From: Marchantia polymorpha subsp. ruderalis | Taxonomy: Eukaryota; Streptophyta; Marchantiopsida; Marchantiales; Marchantiaceae | Reading direction: 5' to 3' | Assembly: GCA_037833965.1 (NCBI GenBank) | Contig: AP031357.1 | Coordinates: forward strand, 578,001 to 642,000 | DNA length: 64,000 nucleotides | Shown: positions 12,994 through 23,749 of the stretch, in pieces | How the letters are laid out: each line of letters starts with the position of its first letter | Position numbering within the stretch: the stretch's first letter is position 1 | Position numbers and translations under genes: made by a program | Notes under the pieces: generated by a model | The model's database searches: none | Seen by the model: the letters and a program-made list of their open reading frames with translations, nothing else | What the model was told of the DNA's origin: nothing

Positions 12994-15628
12994 ATCATTT
13001 TGATTGTGATCATTATAGATGAAAGATATTGATTTCAACATTTTTCCTAAATCCATAGCCTTTAGCTTGATTTTGACAAATATATTATTTATATTTGTTA
13101 TATGTTATTTATATATTCGAAAATATACACAAAAATAATCATCAAGTTCATCGTATTTGATTATATTATAAACTACGTATTTAGATGTCATGACTTCTAT
13201 TTTGTTTTGTTGAACCTTTGAGGTTTTTTGTGCCGTCTTTAGAACTAATTTTTTTTCTAGCATATGAATAATCAGTCATAAAATATAATCTAGAAATTGT
13301 TTGCAACATTTATCATGCTTTTTCTCTCTTTCAAGGAATGTGATTACTAGACAATGACCGTCAAGCCACCCCTTTGATATTCCAACTTGTGCACATCAAA
13401 AAAATCTTTTGCACTTATGATTCCAAGTGTTATACCGTGTCATGATATTTATAATATTTTTCTTTTTTTCCAACAATAATAGATTAAAAAACTATTAATG
13501 ACCAAATCAACCTAATAATTATAAATCATAGTTTTAATACTCTATTGCTACGATCTAATGTTCTCTCATGAGATTGTAGTTGTCACATGTTTCCTAGGAT
13601 GCTTCTTGGAGAAACCTATCTTCAAAAGTTCTATACTTTAAACATCAGTCACAAATCCAATCCCTGCCAACTTTTTGTTTGAATTAGGCAATGAATGGAC
13701 CATTTATGAGATATAACATATTCACTTCTCTTCCTTGACATCCATTGACAAAATTGAACTTTAAAACTGCACTTGCTTTGAAGTCCATAGTTTTTGTAAT
13801 GTTTTATGAGTCAATCTTAATTGTTGTTTGTAAGAGTTGAAGATGCCAACACTTACTTCTCAAAGTTTAGCCAAATTACTCTTCTTCAGTGTCTGATAGA
13901 GTTGCTAAACAACTTCCACTTTTGCCTTATTGGTTATAGACTAGGAAGCATATCTATGACTTTCATCTTCTTTATCATCATCCACATCAAAAAATACATA
14001 GGATTAGACATATAATTTTCTAAGAAAAATTGCTTTACCACTTTCCTTTAGATATGATCCATCTATTATCAGTGAAGTATCATAATTGAACAGAAGAAAA
14101 CTCATGGATTTCCGGATGCATTCCATTTTGTGTATTGAGCATAATCACGGAATATAAAGTTTGATGACACCGCTCAAACATACTACGCTTATTTGCCATA
14201 GTGCTAAGATTTTGAGTCAAATTTATGATAGGCAACCATTTTGGATCTCCACCCATCACGCATCTAGCATTGATGTGTGTAAACAGATGAAAAAAGTATG
14301 AGATGAAAGATAGAAGGCTTAAATTTTCATTGTTTCATCAATAACTACTTCATCAAAGAAACATTTCTATGCAGATATCTTTTTCTTCGCTCCAATTATG
14401 AACTCCATACTAATTGTATAAATGCCTCATCCACATTCACTTAACGTTGTCACGACAATATTTGATTATTTATGACTTTTAATTTGTTCAAAGACATAGT
14501 TTATCAGATTTTTGAAGGTTGATGTTCCATCTATATGTGTGGGTTTAAACACTTTATTATAAAAATTCTCATTTACATTCAAAGATACTCTAAAAATCAA
14601 AGTGTTCATTGATCAAAAAGGTTTTTCAAACTTGCTTGAAAAGTTACTCTCTTTCATTCTATTTATAAAAATTTAGCATGAAAATTCATGATAGTTATCA
14701 TGCAATTTACTATCACTAAGATTATTTTTTACAAATATAATGTATTTTTTTTAAAGATTACATTACAACACAACATTGACCTATTTGGATCTTTTATGAG
14801 CATTTTTAACTCTAAATTGAAATGGTGACTGCCATTAAGAAATTTAAAATTTCTAAACTTTCAAATTGTCATTTGTGAAGTATAGATTTAATCAATCTAA
14901 TCGAATTTTTCTACTACAATCAATATCATGTATCAAAAATATTTTTGATTCAGTCTAAACTTTGATTAAAAAAAATTTAATGATGATCATACTCAATTTC
15001 TAAAAGGTGACTAGTTGTAATGTCAATCATATAGTCTATAGCTAACCATGGTCAAATCCAGCTAAACTAAATCATGAGTATCAGAACTATAGTCAATTCT
15101 TTGATTCATTTTACAACTAGTAAATTCATACAACTAAGGATTTTACAAAACAGATCAAACCTCTTTTGGCGTCGTCGTCTCTTTCATTTCCTCCAGCCCA
15201 ACGCAATTTTTCATGAACATCATATGTAGCAAACAAACTTGTGATTGCAATAATCTAACGAACTTTGGTGAGCGAGTTCAAAGAAATGATCACAAATATT
15301 TAATGTCCTCTCCCTTTCTGCAATAGAATTGATGCATACACAGAAATATTTGCTATAAAGATTAAAGATTCATGTTGATAATAATTTTCATAGAAAATTT
15401 TCAAACACAAATTTATGTACATGCCACTTAGGACATAAAGAGACCAGTAGACAAGATATGTGATTGACCTCAATGAAGCTACGTATACAGAAACACTAAT
15501 GCTTGACGTAGAAAAACTAATTTTATACATTGAAAGCTTTGGTGTTTTTTTAATATATATAGTGACAGACTAATTAGCTCAACTACCTATGATTAATCTA
15601 ACTAGATTTAATATTAATACTTGAGGTT
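12994..15628. other. AT-rich intergenic block
   Basis: No open frame of note and no recognised element. On the minus strand around 13800-14300 short stretches look weakly protein-like but are interrupted by stops and match no family I know. It sits between the solo LTR and the complete copia element, so decayed transposon DNA is likely. Confidence 0.4.
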
Positions 15629-15633
15629 ATTCT

Positions 15634-15912
15634 TGTTGAGATTAACTCTGGTTAAAGAGTTAACCTCGGTTAACTAACCTTAGTTAACTGCATATGTAGC
15701 TATTTATAACTTAGAATCGTTGACTACCTTGAGTATATATATACCCTGAGGGTGATAAGAAGACGATCACTTTAAGCAGTAAACTTTCTAGTGTATTCCT
15801 CCGTGGACGTAGCTCCTGAGGTTGAACCATGTTATACGTGTGTACTCTTGTATTTCTCGTATTGTTGGATTGGTTAAGTGTGTCGATATAATTCTCGTGT
15901 TTTGCATTTATA
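15634..15912 (+). repeat. 5' LTR of copia1
   Basis: 279 bp, beginning TGTTGAG and ending TTTATA; the 3' LTR ends in the canonical TTTACA, so the last CA is mutated here. The first 60 bases hold several GTTAAC/GGTTAA motifs. A TATA box (CTATTTATA) lies at 15700-15708, followed by a GTATATATATACCC string. The 3' LTR and the solo LTR share this layout. Confidence 0.96.
15700..15708 (+). promoter_or_regulatory. LTR TATA box
   Basis: CTATTTATA, conserved at the same place in all three LTR copies (also 22456-22464, and minus strand 12905-12897). It would position the retroelement transcript start within the LTR. Confidence 0.7.
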
Positions 15913-15914
15913 AT

Positions 15915-15927
15915 TGGTATCAGAGCC
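15915..15927 (+). other. Primer-binding site (tRNA-iMet)
   Basis: TGGTATCAGAGCC starts two bases after the 5' LTR and is complementary to the 3' end of plant initiator tRNA-Met including CCA; the next bases (GGTTCCG) continue the match imperfectly. This is the usual primer of plant copia elements. Confidence 0.95.
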
Positions 15928-16599
15928 GGTTCCGTTTCGGACTCTGGATCATAGGGTTTTTTCTGATATTGGTTTCAGGTTTTCTTCAATTTGGAGATTA
16001 AGTGTTTTTTTAGGTTTTTGTTTCGAGACTGTAGTCGGTAAATTGTTTCTATTTGTGTCAACTAACGGTTTTTGATACAAGATATACTTACGGTTTTCTA
16101 AAACGAGCGATAGAAATTATGACTTTGAAAGTTTTTTATTTTCTGGACGGAGATTGTTCAAGTTTGTGATAATGAAATTGTTGTTTGGAATCTGATGATA
16201 AAAGCTTTAGATTGAATCAGTCCCTGATGATAAAAGCTTTAAACTAAATCAAGTTCTTTGAAAAAGCTTTTAAGCTTCAAAAGATTTGAAACTTAGCAGT
16301 CTTTGTTACTTACAGTTTTTCCTCGCCAAGGCAAGTTTGTCTTTAGATGAGGTGACAGTTTTAAAAGGAGTGACAGTTTCGAGAGAAACTTCAGGGAGTG
16401 GATTGTGACAGAAATTTTTGAGAAATTTCATGAGTGTTGTTGGAAAGGAGTAGAGCAGTAAGATTTGTACACGACTCAAGCTCTGAAGGCGCTGAAGGCT
16501 TCTGCACATGGCCAGCTCGGTGGGGATTTCACCCTCAAATAATCGCTGTTCCATCAGCTGAAAAAGGCTACCTAGCTCTCCGGGTACATATTATACCCG

Positions 16600-17350
16600 A
16601 AGTGAATGCAAGTGAGCCTCGTGGAGTTTCCCAAATCCGGCAGAATTGGACCTATGAGGAGATTAATGATATTGAGTTTTGCACTTTCTCTCGAAGAAGT
16701 GCAGCCGCGAGCGGTGAGGACCAGCAAAGCCCGCAGGAGAAGTGTATTTTTGCAGGAGCATTCGGAGGGAGTAAACATACTCTCCCGCAGGAGAGGTAAA
16801 CCTACCCCTCCAACAGGGAGTAAACCCTAAACCCCCTCTCCCCAACCGCAGGAGAGGAGCGGAGCCGCGAGCGGTAAGGAGCAGCGGAGGCCGCATGAGA
16901 GGAGGGGAGTAGGAGTGTATTTTTGCAGGAGCGGTTGGAGGGAGTAAAACCGCCCCTCTCCCGCAAGAAAGTTAAACCTACTCCAACCAAGTCGGAGCAG
17001 CCGGAGTATCACCAACCCTGCAGTGACGGCAGTAGGGAGTTTTTTCTTCGCAGGTGGCAACACGAGACAAGGAAAATTTTTCCTTTGCGGAGGTGGCAGC
17101 AGAAGGGATTTCTGCATGGTTTACGGCACATCTTGATTTGTAACGTGATCAGGGTCCAACGTGGTTAGGGCTCAACGTGGTTAGTCGCAGTTACAATCGT
17201 GGTTGGACCGACCGTGGTTACAGTCAACGTGGTTGGATCGACAATGTTTACAGTCAACGTGATCGTGTTGAACATAGTTGCAGTCGTGGTCGGTAGTGCA
17301 ACTCAGTTAATGGTCAACCGACGGTGACGGCGAACATGCAACGGTGACGG
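16600..17350 (+). repeat. GC-rich repeat island in the copia1 leader
   Basis: The leader between primer site and gag is about 1.6 kb, long for a copia element. Inside it is a GC-rich patch in an AT-rich element. A block starting with GCAGCCGCGAGCGG at 16701 recurs at 16861; a TGTATTTTTGCAGGAGC block recurs at 16742 and 16916. From about 17142 to 17300, CAACGTGGTT-like motifs recur at least five times. Frames open on both strands across it (for example 16434-16799 plus, 16827-17117 minus) look like by-products of the repeats. Confidence 0.75.
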
Positions 17351-17536
17351 TCGGGACAACAATGCAGGAATATTTAGTCAGAAATATTTTTCATCAGAAA
17401 CTAGTCAAATTGGGTATTGTTGAAAAGCTCTCGACACGACTAAAGCATCTAAACAATTCTTAGAAACTGAACAATGACTCAAAAGGAGTAAATTGACTCG
17501 GAATCTGCCATTGTCTCTCATTTTTTACGTACAAAG

Positions 17537-18420
17537 TTGATAGTCCGACAGATCGATGGCAATTTTGGATATAACATCATACCTTTCGATGGCCACTGTG
17601 ATTTTTTGCTTTGGGATAAGCAAGTAAAAGTAAAAGTACGATCCATGGATCTCACTATATGTCTAGGAGAAAAACCTTCTAGTATAAATGACATTGAATG
17701 GAGTGTTGCTCAAGACCAGGCACTTTGCACGGTGTTGGCATATCTAGACCCTACAATACTCAAGCAAGTTGAGGAGTACTCTGAAGTTTCTAAGTTGCTT
17801 GATAAGCTTCAACAACGGTTCCATAAGAAGAATCCAACGATTGTAATGAACACTTACATGCGATTGTTACGGTTTATTATGAAGACCGGCACATGCATAC
17901 ATGATCACATTCACGCCTATGGAAATCTATTGATGGATCTTCAGATTATGGGGAGGAGCTTATTGACACAAAGAAGGCAATGCATCTTCTCCACTCATTG
18001 ACGTCTACCTATTACACACTATCAAAGATCCCTCTTCATAGTCAGAACATAGCAGTCACTTACAACGAGGTTGTAAGTGCTTTTCTGACAGATGCAGTTG
18101 AGCAGGATTTGTTATCTCCTTCCGTCCCATCCACTTTTGAAACAACACTTATTATGGCAAGAGGTCAGTCACAACCGAGAGACTTCCACGATTGATGGCG
18201 TCCAAGCTTGAAGAGCCAGAGATCAAAATCTTCTGACCGAAGGAAAGTTCAGTTCATGACTCAACCATTTGACAAGAAGAATGTTGTTTATTGGAGTTGT
18301 GGTAAGAAAGGCCACATCATGAAGTTTTGCCGGATGACAAGTACAAACTCCTCTTCAGTGGCAAATGTTGCTGAACATCTTGATACTGAGGCGAATGATT
18401 TGTACACAGATGGCCTATGA
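17537..18420 (+). pseudogene. gag: copia1 gag, frameshifted
   Basis: Gag polyprotein region: the structural protein that packages element RNA. The frame starting at 17537 has the copia gag opening (FDGHCDFLLW near residues 18-27) and the helical UBN2-like body with a KLLDKLQQRF segment. The frame breaks near 17960-18001, resumes in 17980-18195, then in 18208-18420. The zinc knuckle at about 18290-18335 reads YWSCGKKGHIMKFC; the first Cys of CX2CX4HX4C is Tyr, consistent with TGT to TAT. At least two breaks and a lost metal ligand mean it cannot make a normal Gag. Confidence 0.88.
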
Positions 18421-18830
18421 TGTCAGAGGTATGCCCTTTGCGATTCACCGCAAGTTGTTGATGATGTATGGATTCTGGACAGTATTTGTTCTTATCACAT
18501 TTGTTACATTAGAGAGTTCTTTTGTACTTTCTCCGTATCAAACGGTTCAATTCTTATGAGATACAACCAATCTTGTAGAATTGAGGATGTTGGATTTGTA
18601 AAGATCCGCATGTTTGATGGTGTCAAGCGTATGTTGAACCATGTTAGATTAATACCTAACATGAGAACGAACTTGATCTCTCTTGAAGTGTTGGACTCAC
18701 ACGGCTTAGAATGAAGTTCTAGGCATGGCGTGTTAGCTATCAGATTATGTGATAAGAAGATTATTCTTCGAGGATACAAGCATAATAATCTGTACTTGTT
18801 AAAGGGCATCACTATTTCTGACGAAGTTCA
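18421..18830 (+). pseudogene. copia1 protease domain
   Basis: Aspartic protease of the pol polyprotein. The frame through 18470-18714 reads WILDSICSYHIC, where the family has the active-site D-S/T-G; here Gly is replaced by Ile. The following text (NGSILM, VKIRMFDG, LIPNMRTNLISL) is the usual copia protease body. A TGA at 18712-18714 interrupts the frame, then coding similarity continues into the linker. With the catalytic loop altered it should be inactive. Confidence 0.85.
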
Positions 18831-19735
18831 CTTTACCAGATCTCGCGTTGAGATGTCTCATTTATGGCCATCCAGATTAGACCATATGAGTGATCGATAC
18901 ATGTCTCTTCTTGGTGAGAAAAAGGTATTACCCGGTTTGGGTAAAGTTGACGTGTCATTTTGTGAACATTGCATCATGGAAAAACAACATAGAAAACCTT
19001 TTGGCGTTGGAACTCATAGTTCCAAGTAGATATTGGAGTATGTACATAGTGACATGTGGGGACCCTCTCCTTTTCTGGAAAGTTGTACTATGTCTTCTTT
19101 ATAGATGATTACTCCAGGTATTTGTGGGTATATTTTCTTACCCACAAGTATGAGATGTTTTCAACCTTCAAAGTTGACGCATACAAGTTGAGACTCAAAT
19201 TGGACACAAGGTGAAATATTTGTGATTAGATAATGGTGGCGAGTATACTAGTGAGGAATTTCAGAGGTATTGTACAGAAGAAAGTATTACTCGCCATTTT
19301 ACCACTGTTTATACTCCACAATAAAATGCTGTTTTTGAGCAACTCAATTGAACAGTGTTGGAGAAAGTGCGGAGTATGCTAAGCAAATCCGGTTTACCAA
19401 AGGAATTTTGGGCCGAAGCTGTCAACACCGCAATTTATTTGGTAAATTTTTCTCCTTCTAGTGCAATCAATTTTTCAACACTGTTTGAATTGAGACATAA
19501 ACGGGTGACAGATTATAGTCGCTTGAAAATTTTTGGTTGTACTGCTTATACTCTTATACCTAAGGAGCACAAGACAAAATTAGATCATACATCCAAGAAA
19601 TATTGTTTTCTTGGATATGTGAGCGGCGTGAAAGGTTACAAGCTATGAGATCCAGTTGCCAGTAAGGTGATTGTTAGTAGAGATGTTTTTTTCAATGAGC
19701 CTGGCTTATTGAAAGAGGGGGAGAATGTGTAGGCT
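18831..19735 (+). pseudogene. copia1 integrase region
   Basis: GAG-pre-integrase zinc region (RLDHMSDRYMSLL, then CEHCIMEKQHRKPFG near 18962-19000) followed by the DDE core. The first Asp is in VHSDMWGP at about 19037-19060, the second in LDNGGEY at about 19226-19246, the Glu in the TPQ...EQLN segment near 19313-19348. Stops include TGA at 19223, TAA at 19322, TGA at 19349 and TGA at 19646, each where the family usually has Arg, Gln, Arg and Trp. The frame 19355-19648 preserves the downstream AEAVNTAIYLVN and LKIFGCTAY motifs. Confidence 0.9.
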
Positions 19736-20029
19736 AACAAGGGGAATTCCTTACTCACGGATATTGTTGTGGGGGAGTTTGATCATTCTATCATTAATGA
19801 TCTGTCACATGAAGAAACATTGATACATGTGGAGCAAGTTCTTGAGTAACAAGAACTACAGGAGCAAGCTATTGTTGGTGAGCCTATTACAACAATACGA
19901 GACGAGAGAGATCAAACGGAAACGTCTACTAGGAGATCAACGATCTAGTAGAGAGCTTGAGAGATTGGGTGTATGGACCATCTCATCCATTCTCAAAGAT
20001 CGTGACCTTGATTTTGAAGATGAGGATGG

Positions 20030-21080
20030 TATGGCGTTGATTTTGGAAGAAGGTGAACTCTCTTCATATAGAGAAGCTCAAGCTTCAGTCAACAAGCTTG
20101 AATGGAATGCTGCTATGGAGCGGGAGATGCAATCATTGATCAACAACAAGACTTGGGAGTTGGTTGAGCTTCCTAAAGATCAGACAGTGATTGACTCCAA
20201 GTGGGTGTACAAGCTGAAGTGGGTGTACAAGATGAGGCAAGAATCTTCAAAGCTAAATTGGTGGCGAGAGGTTTCACACAGGAAAAGGGTGTGGATTATG
20301 ACAAAGTTTTTTTGCCTGTAGCAAAATACGCTACAATTTGTCTAGTATGTGCACTGGCCGTAACATTCAATCTTGTTATGGATCTGATGGATGTGGTTGC
20401 AGCTTTTCTTTAGATATTTAGAGGAGGAGATCTACATGAGACAACCAATTGGCTTTGAGGTCAAAGGCCAAGAGAGGTGGATCTGTAGATTATTGAAATC
20501 ATTGTATTGACTGAAGCAAGTTCATAAGCAGTGGAATACAAGTTTTGATGAGTTTATGAAGGCACAAGGTTTTCTACTAAACATGTATGATCCTTGTGTT
20601 TATATGAAGAAGCTGAATGATGAGACTTTCAATCTCATCATTTTAATACTCTACGTTGACGACATGCTTATCTTGGCAAAAAACCAATCCGATGTCGATG
20701 AATGCACGAGCCAGCTGAAGTCTGCATTTAAGATGAAGGATATGGGGTATTTAAGTAGAATACTAGGCATGGATAATCATCAAAATTTTGAACAGAAGAA
20801 GCTATGGTTGAGTCAGGGCAAGTATGTTTGCCGTATACTTGATAGGTTCAACATGGCCGATTCGAAAGGAGTATGGACTCCTCTGCCAGCACATTTTAAA
20901 CTCTCTGCAGCCCAATGTACTACATATGCTATGCAAAAGGAAAGTATGTCATGTGTTCCCTATGAACAAGCTGTAGACAGCCTCATGTATTTAATGGTGT
21001 GCACTAGGCCTGATATTGCTTTAGCAATGGGGAAGGTGATGAGTTACATGTCGAATCCAGGGAAAGTTCACTAGGAAGTA
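20030..21080 (+). pseudogene. copia1 reverse transcriptase
   Basis: RT domain of pol. The frame 19827-20321 carries the lead-in (NKLEWNAAMEREMQSL, TWELVELP, SKWVYKLK), with a short duplication of the VYK segment at about 20201-20235. The frame 20201-20413 carries LVARGFTQEKGVDY, and 20556-21074 holds the catalytic YVDDMLI box near 20655-20675 and the SLMYLMVCTRPDIALA motif. Stops occur near 20411 and 20508 and at 21072 (TAG where the family has Trp). Confidence 0.92.
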
Positions 21081-21755
21081 GTGAAATGGATTCTGAGATA
21101 TCTAAATAATACTGTGGATTATGGCTTATTGTTTGATGGCTTATTAGACAATGTCAAGTCCTTGTTTGGCTATGTTGATGTTGACTACGGACAAGATTTA
21201 GACAAAAAGAGATCTACAACTGAATATGTGTTTACACTTGGCGGCGGAAGCATTAGTTGGAGATCTACCTTGCAGAAGTGCGTAGCTGAGTCAACAACAG
21301 AAGCTGAGTATGTGGCAGCAGCAGAAGCAGCAAAGAAAGTTATTTGGTTGGATAGGCTTATCATGGAGATGGGATTAACACAAGGCGTGATCAATCTTCA
21401 TTGTGATAACCAGAGTGCTTTACATTTGGTTGCGAACCAAGTCATGAAGCTTCTTAGCAACTCATCAATCATAAAAAAAGAAGATGGGCGAAGCTATTTG
21501 CTTCACTCCACCCCTTCCGGTTATTGTGCTTGTTATATGTGCTTCATTCTTCTATATAGCAGATGGAAGCACATTGACATCATGTATCACTTTATTAGAC
21601 AAGCAGTGTTTGATAAAACAATTGAGCTAGTCAAGATTGATGTTAAACTCAATCCAGCTGATGTGTTGATCAAAGTTATTCCTTTGAAGAGTTTCAGGCG
21701 ATATTGTGCTACAATGCAAGTTGTGCATAAGGAGCACGAGAGATATGGTTCTTAG
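21081..21755 (+). pseudogene. copia1 RNase H with in-frame insertion
   Basis: RNase H, which degrades the RNA strand during reverse transcription. One 224-codon open frame keeps the catalytic acidic residues: Asp in GYVDVDYGQD, Glu in STTEAEYVAAAEA, Asp in HCDNQSALHL, and the C-terminal NPADVL and PLKSF motifs. Between NQVM (about 21444) and KHIDIMYH (about 21568) is extra sequence of about 100-120 bp absent from the relative at 12180-12215. The insertion is a multiple of three, so the frame survives. Short direct repeats bracket it (GAAGC at 21446 and 21566, or TAGCA at 21455 and 21557). Confidence 0.9.
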
Positions 21756-22389
21756 TTACCTCTGAATATTGTTACTCTATCCTCTTATGGCTACGACTTA
21801 GTTTTAGTTAATTCTCGTTTAAAGAAAAACTTTGTGATAGAGTTCCGTCCAGAACTTCCCGCGGAGTAATAATATAGGTTAGAGAGGTGACTGAAATTCT
21901 TTGACATGAATTAAGGTGAGATTGTTGAATTAACTCTGTATATTTATACTTTATCTTGATATGAGAGTAATAGTATAGGTTAGAGAGTTGACTAAAATTC
22001 CTTGACATGGGTTAAGGTGAGATTGTTGAGTTACCTCTGTATATTAATACTCTCTTGATATGAAAATAATAATATAGGTTAGAGAGTTGACTGAAATTCC
22101 TTGACATGGGTTAAGATGAGATTGTTGAATTACCTCTGTATATTAATACTCTATCTTGAGATGATAGTAATAATATAGGTAAGAGAGTTTACTGAAATTC
22201 CTTGACATGGGTTAAGGTGAGATTGTTGAGTTACCTCTTTATATTATTACTCTATCATGTAATGGCTACAGCTTAGTTCTAGTTAACTCTCGTTTAAAGA
22301 GGGAACTTCAGTTAGGATTCTATCTAGAACTTTCCGCTGAGTAATAATATAGGTTATTGAAACTCCTTAACGCGAGTTAAAGGGGAGAT
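21756..22389 (+). repeat. Five-unit tandem array before the 3' LTR
   Basis: Units start at about 21756, 21930, 22031, 22130 and 22231, each opening TTA(A/C)CTCT and closing with GTTAAGGTGAGATTGTTGA or a variant. Units 2-4 are about 100 bp; units 1 and 5 are longer (about 160-175 bp) and share an extra middle block (ATGGCTAC...TAGTTAA...CGTTTAAAGA). The last unit ends in the true polypurine tract and LTR start. Each unit therefore repeats the tract/LTR junction text. Confidence 0.9.
22379..22389 (+). other. Polypurine tract of copia1
   Basis: AAAGGGGAGAT immediately before the TGTTGAG of the 3' LTR; the expected plus-strand primer. Weaker versions (AAGGTGAGAT, AAGATGAGAT) end the earlier array units at about 21912, 22014, 22113 and 22213. 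Confidence 0.85.
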
Positions 22390-22676
22390 TGTTGAGGTTA
22401 ACTCTGATTAAGGAGTTAACCTTGGTTAATTAACCTCAATTAAATGCATATGTAGCTATTTATAGCTTAGAGTCGTTGACTACCTTGGGTATATACATAC
22501 CCTAAGGGTGATAAGAAGACGATCACTTCAAGCATTTAAGTGATAGACTCTCTAGTGTATTCCTCCGTGGACGTAGCCCCTGAGGCTGAACCACATTATA
22601 CGTGTGTACTCTTGTATTTCTCGTATTGTTGGATTGATTAAGTGTGTCGATATAATTCTCGTGTTTTGCATTTACA
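22390..22676 (+). repeat. 3' LTR of copia1
   Basis: 287 bp, TGTTGAG to TTTACA, followed by ATTCT, the same 5 bases as before the 5' LTR. Colinear with the 5' LTR but visibly diverged, with small indels (for example near 22538-22550). Confidence 0.96.
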
Positions 22677-22681
22677 ATTCT

Positions 22682-23480
22682 TAATAGATTCTTTGCTTTT
22701 ATCGATATTTTGTTTTTTTGGTGCTGTCTATCTTGGATCTTTTGATCTCTTCATTAATCTATTATTAAGTGCATAGCTTGGAGTACCTTGACATGATTTT
22801 CTTTAAGAGATTTTTATCAAAAATTATGGAAACTTGAAATTTCATCTACTTTTCAAAAAGAATCCTAAGTATACGCTAGACTTGCATGTAAATGGTTATC
22901 ATGATTTATTTTTCTTTTGTCTTTGCACTCGATATATCAATGTAATAGGTAAACCATGCTACTTTGGATGTAGCTTTTGAATGTATTTTTTGAAAAATTA
23001 ATTAATATGTTGGTCGTGAGATGCATGTTGTTTTCTTTTCGACTATGTTTCAGTGGAGTTTGGTGCTAATTTGTCACGACTACATGTTCAAACCTGTCCT
23101 CATTTATTAAAATCCGCAATTTGAAAATTCCCACTAGTCTCTTCTTACATCACATTGTCATCACTATGTGCTCAATTAGTTAGAATCCACGATTCAACAA
23201 TCAAGACGATGTCATAGATAATCTTTTAACACATCCATCTTATAATCAATAGGGATTTTCTTCATTCCATAGTAGACGTTCAATTCATCCGGGTTTACAT
23301 GCTACCCAAGAACAATAAAATGTGAATCATTCGCTTCTTTTCCAAGCGTATTCTCTTCCTAGAGACTTGTAGTACATGCTTAGTTAAAATCTCCCATGTT
23401 AATCATAAAATTAAAAGAACCCTCTACCATCTAAGCCTTGCGTAACCTGGAAAAAGAGTTGATTCAAAGCAAATATCAAC
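22682..23480. other. Intergenic stretch right of copia1
   Basis: AT-rich sequence with no frame of note and no recognised element; it leads into the bHLH exon. Around 23500-23600 a TCTTGTATCATNTGTTGTTTTT string occurs twice, a small local duplication. Confidence 0.4.
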
Positions 23481-23627
23481 GGATAGCATGTATGGAATAT
23501 TTTTTGTAATCTTGTATCATATGTTGTTTTTCTTTCCTGTCAGGAAAGTTCGACATTTTTTTGTAATCTTGTATCATTTGTTGTTTTTTTTTTCTGTAAG
23601 GAGAGTTCGAGAGTTCTTCCATATTTA

Positions 23628-23741
23628 TCAACCGTCGAGCTTCTCAATCTCGTCGAGCAACTCCTTGCGCAGACAACTTACTCGTGATTGTAGTTCCCGC
23701 ACGTATTCTATAGCATCGCCGAGGATAGAAGCTGGATTCAC
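23628..23741 (-). CDS. bHLH transcription factor, terminal exon (partial)
   Basis: A 37-codon minus-strand exon ending in TGA at 23628-23630. It reads VNPASILGDAIEYVRELQ and on through a Leu-rich helix, which is the helix-2 half of a plant basic helix-loop-helix domain (dimerisation). It starts directly after an acceptor (TTTCTGCAG, 23742-23750), phase 0. The protein ends soon after the helix, with no ACT-like tail. The basic region and helix 1 should lie at higher coordinates, but I could not find a matching exon between 23750 and 27500. It is either a gene with a long intron that I failed to resolve or a detached fragment. The bHLH subgroup is not settled. Confidence 0.7.
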   Translation of the reverse strand: MNPASILGDAIEYVRELQSRVSCLRKELLDEIEKLDG

Positions 23742-23749
23742 CTGCAGAA

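Larger units (their letters stand above)
15629..22681 (+). mobile_element. Ty1/copia LTR retrotransposon 1, complete but inactive
   Basis: Complete structure: target duplication ATTCT at 15629-15633 and 22677-22681, LTRs at 15634-15912 and 22390-22676, a primer-binding site right after the 5' LTR, gag and pol in the copia order (protease, integrase, reverse transcriptase, RNase H), and a polypurine tract before the 3' LTR. The body is 7043 bp from TG to CA. Both LTRs carry many substitutions and small indels relative to each other, so the insertion is old. The coding region has multiple stops and frameshifts, many explicable by C-to-T or G-to-A change. Two unusual parts are a GC-rich repeat island in the long leader and a five-unit array before the 3' LTR. 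Confidence 0.96.

Noticed and set aside
13800-14300. Minus-strand protein-like text
   Set aside because: Interrupted by stops and matches no family I can name; not called as a feature beyond the intergenic note.
16434-17168. Overlapping ORFs on both strands in the copia1 leader
   Set aside because: They follow the GC-rich repeats in several frames and match no protein; treated as repeat by-products.
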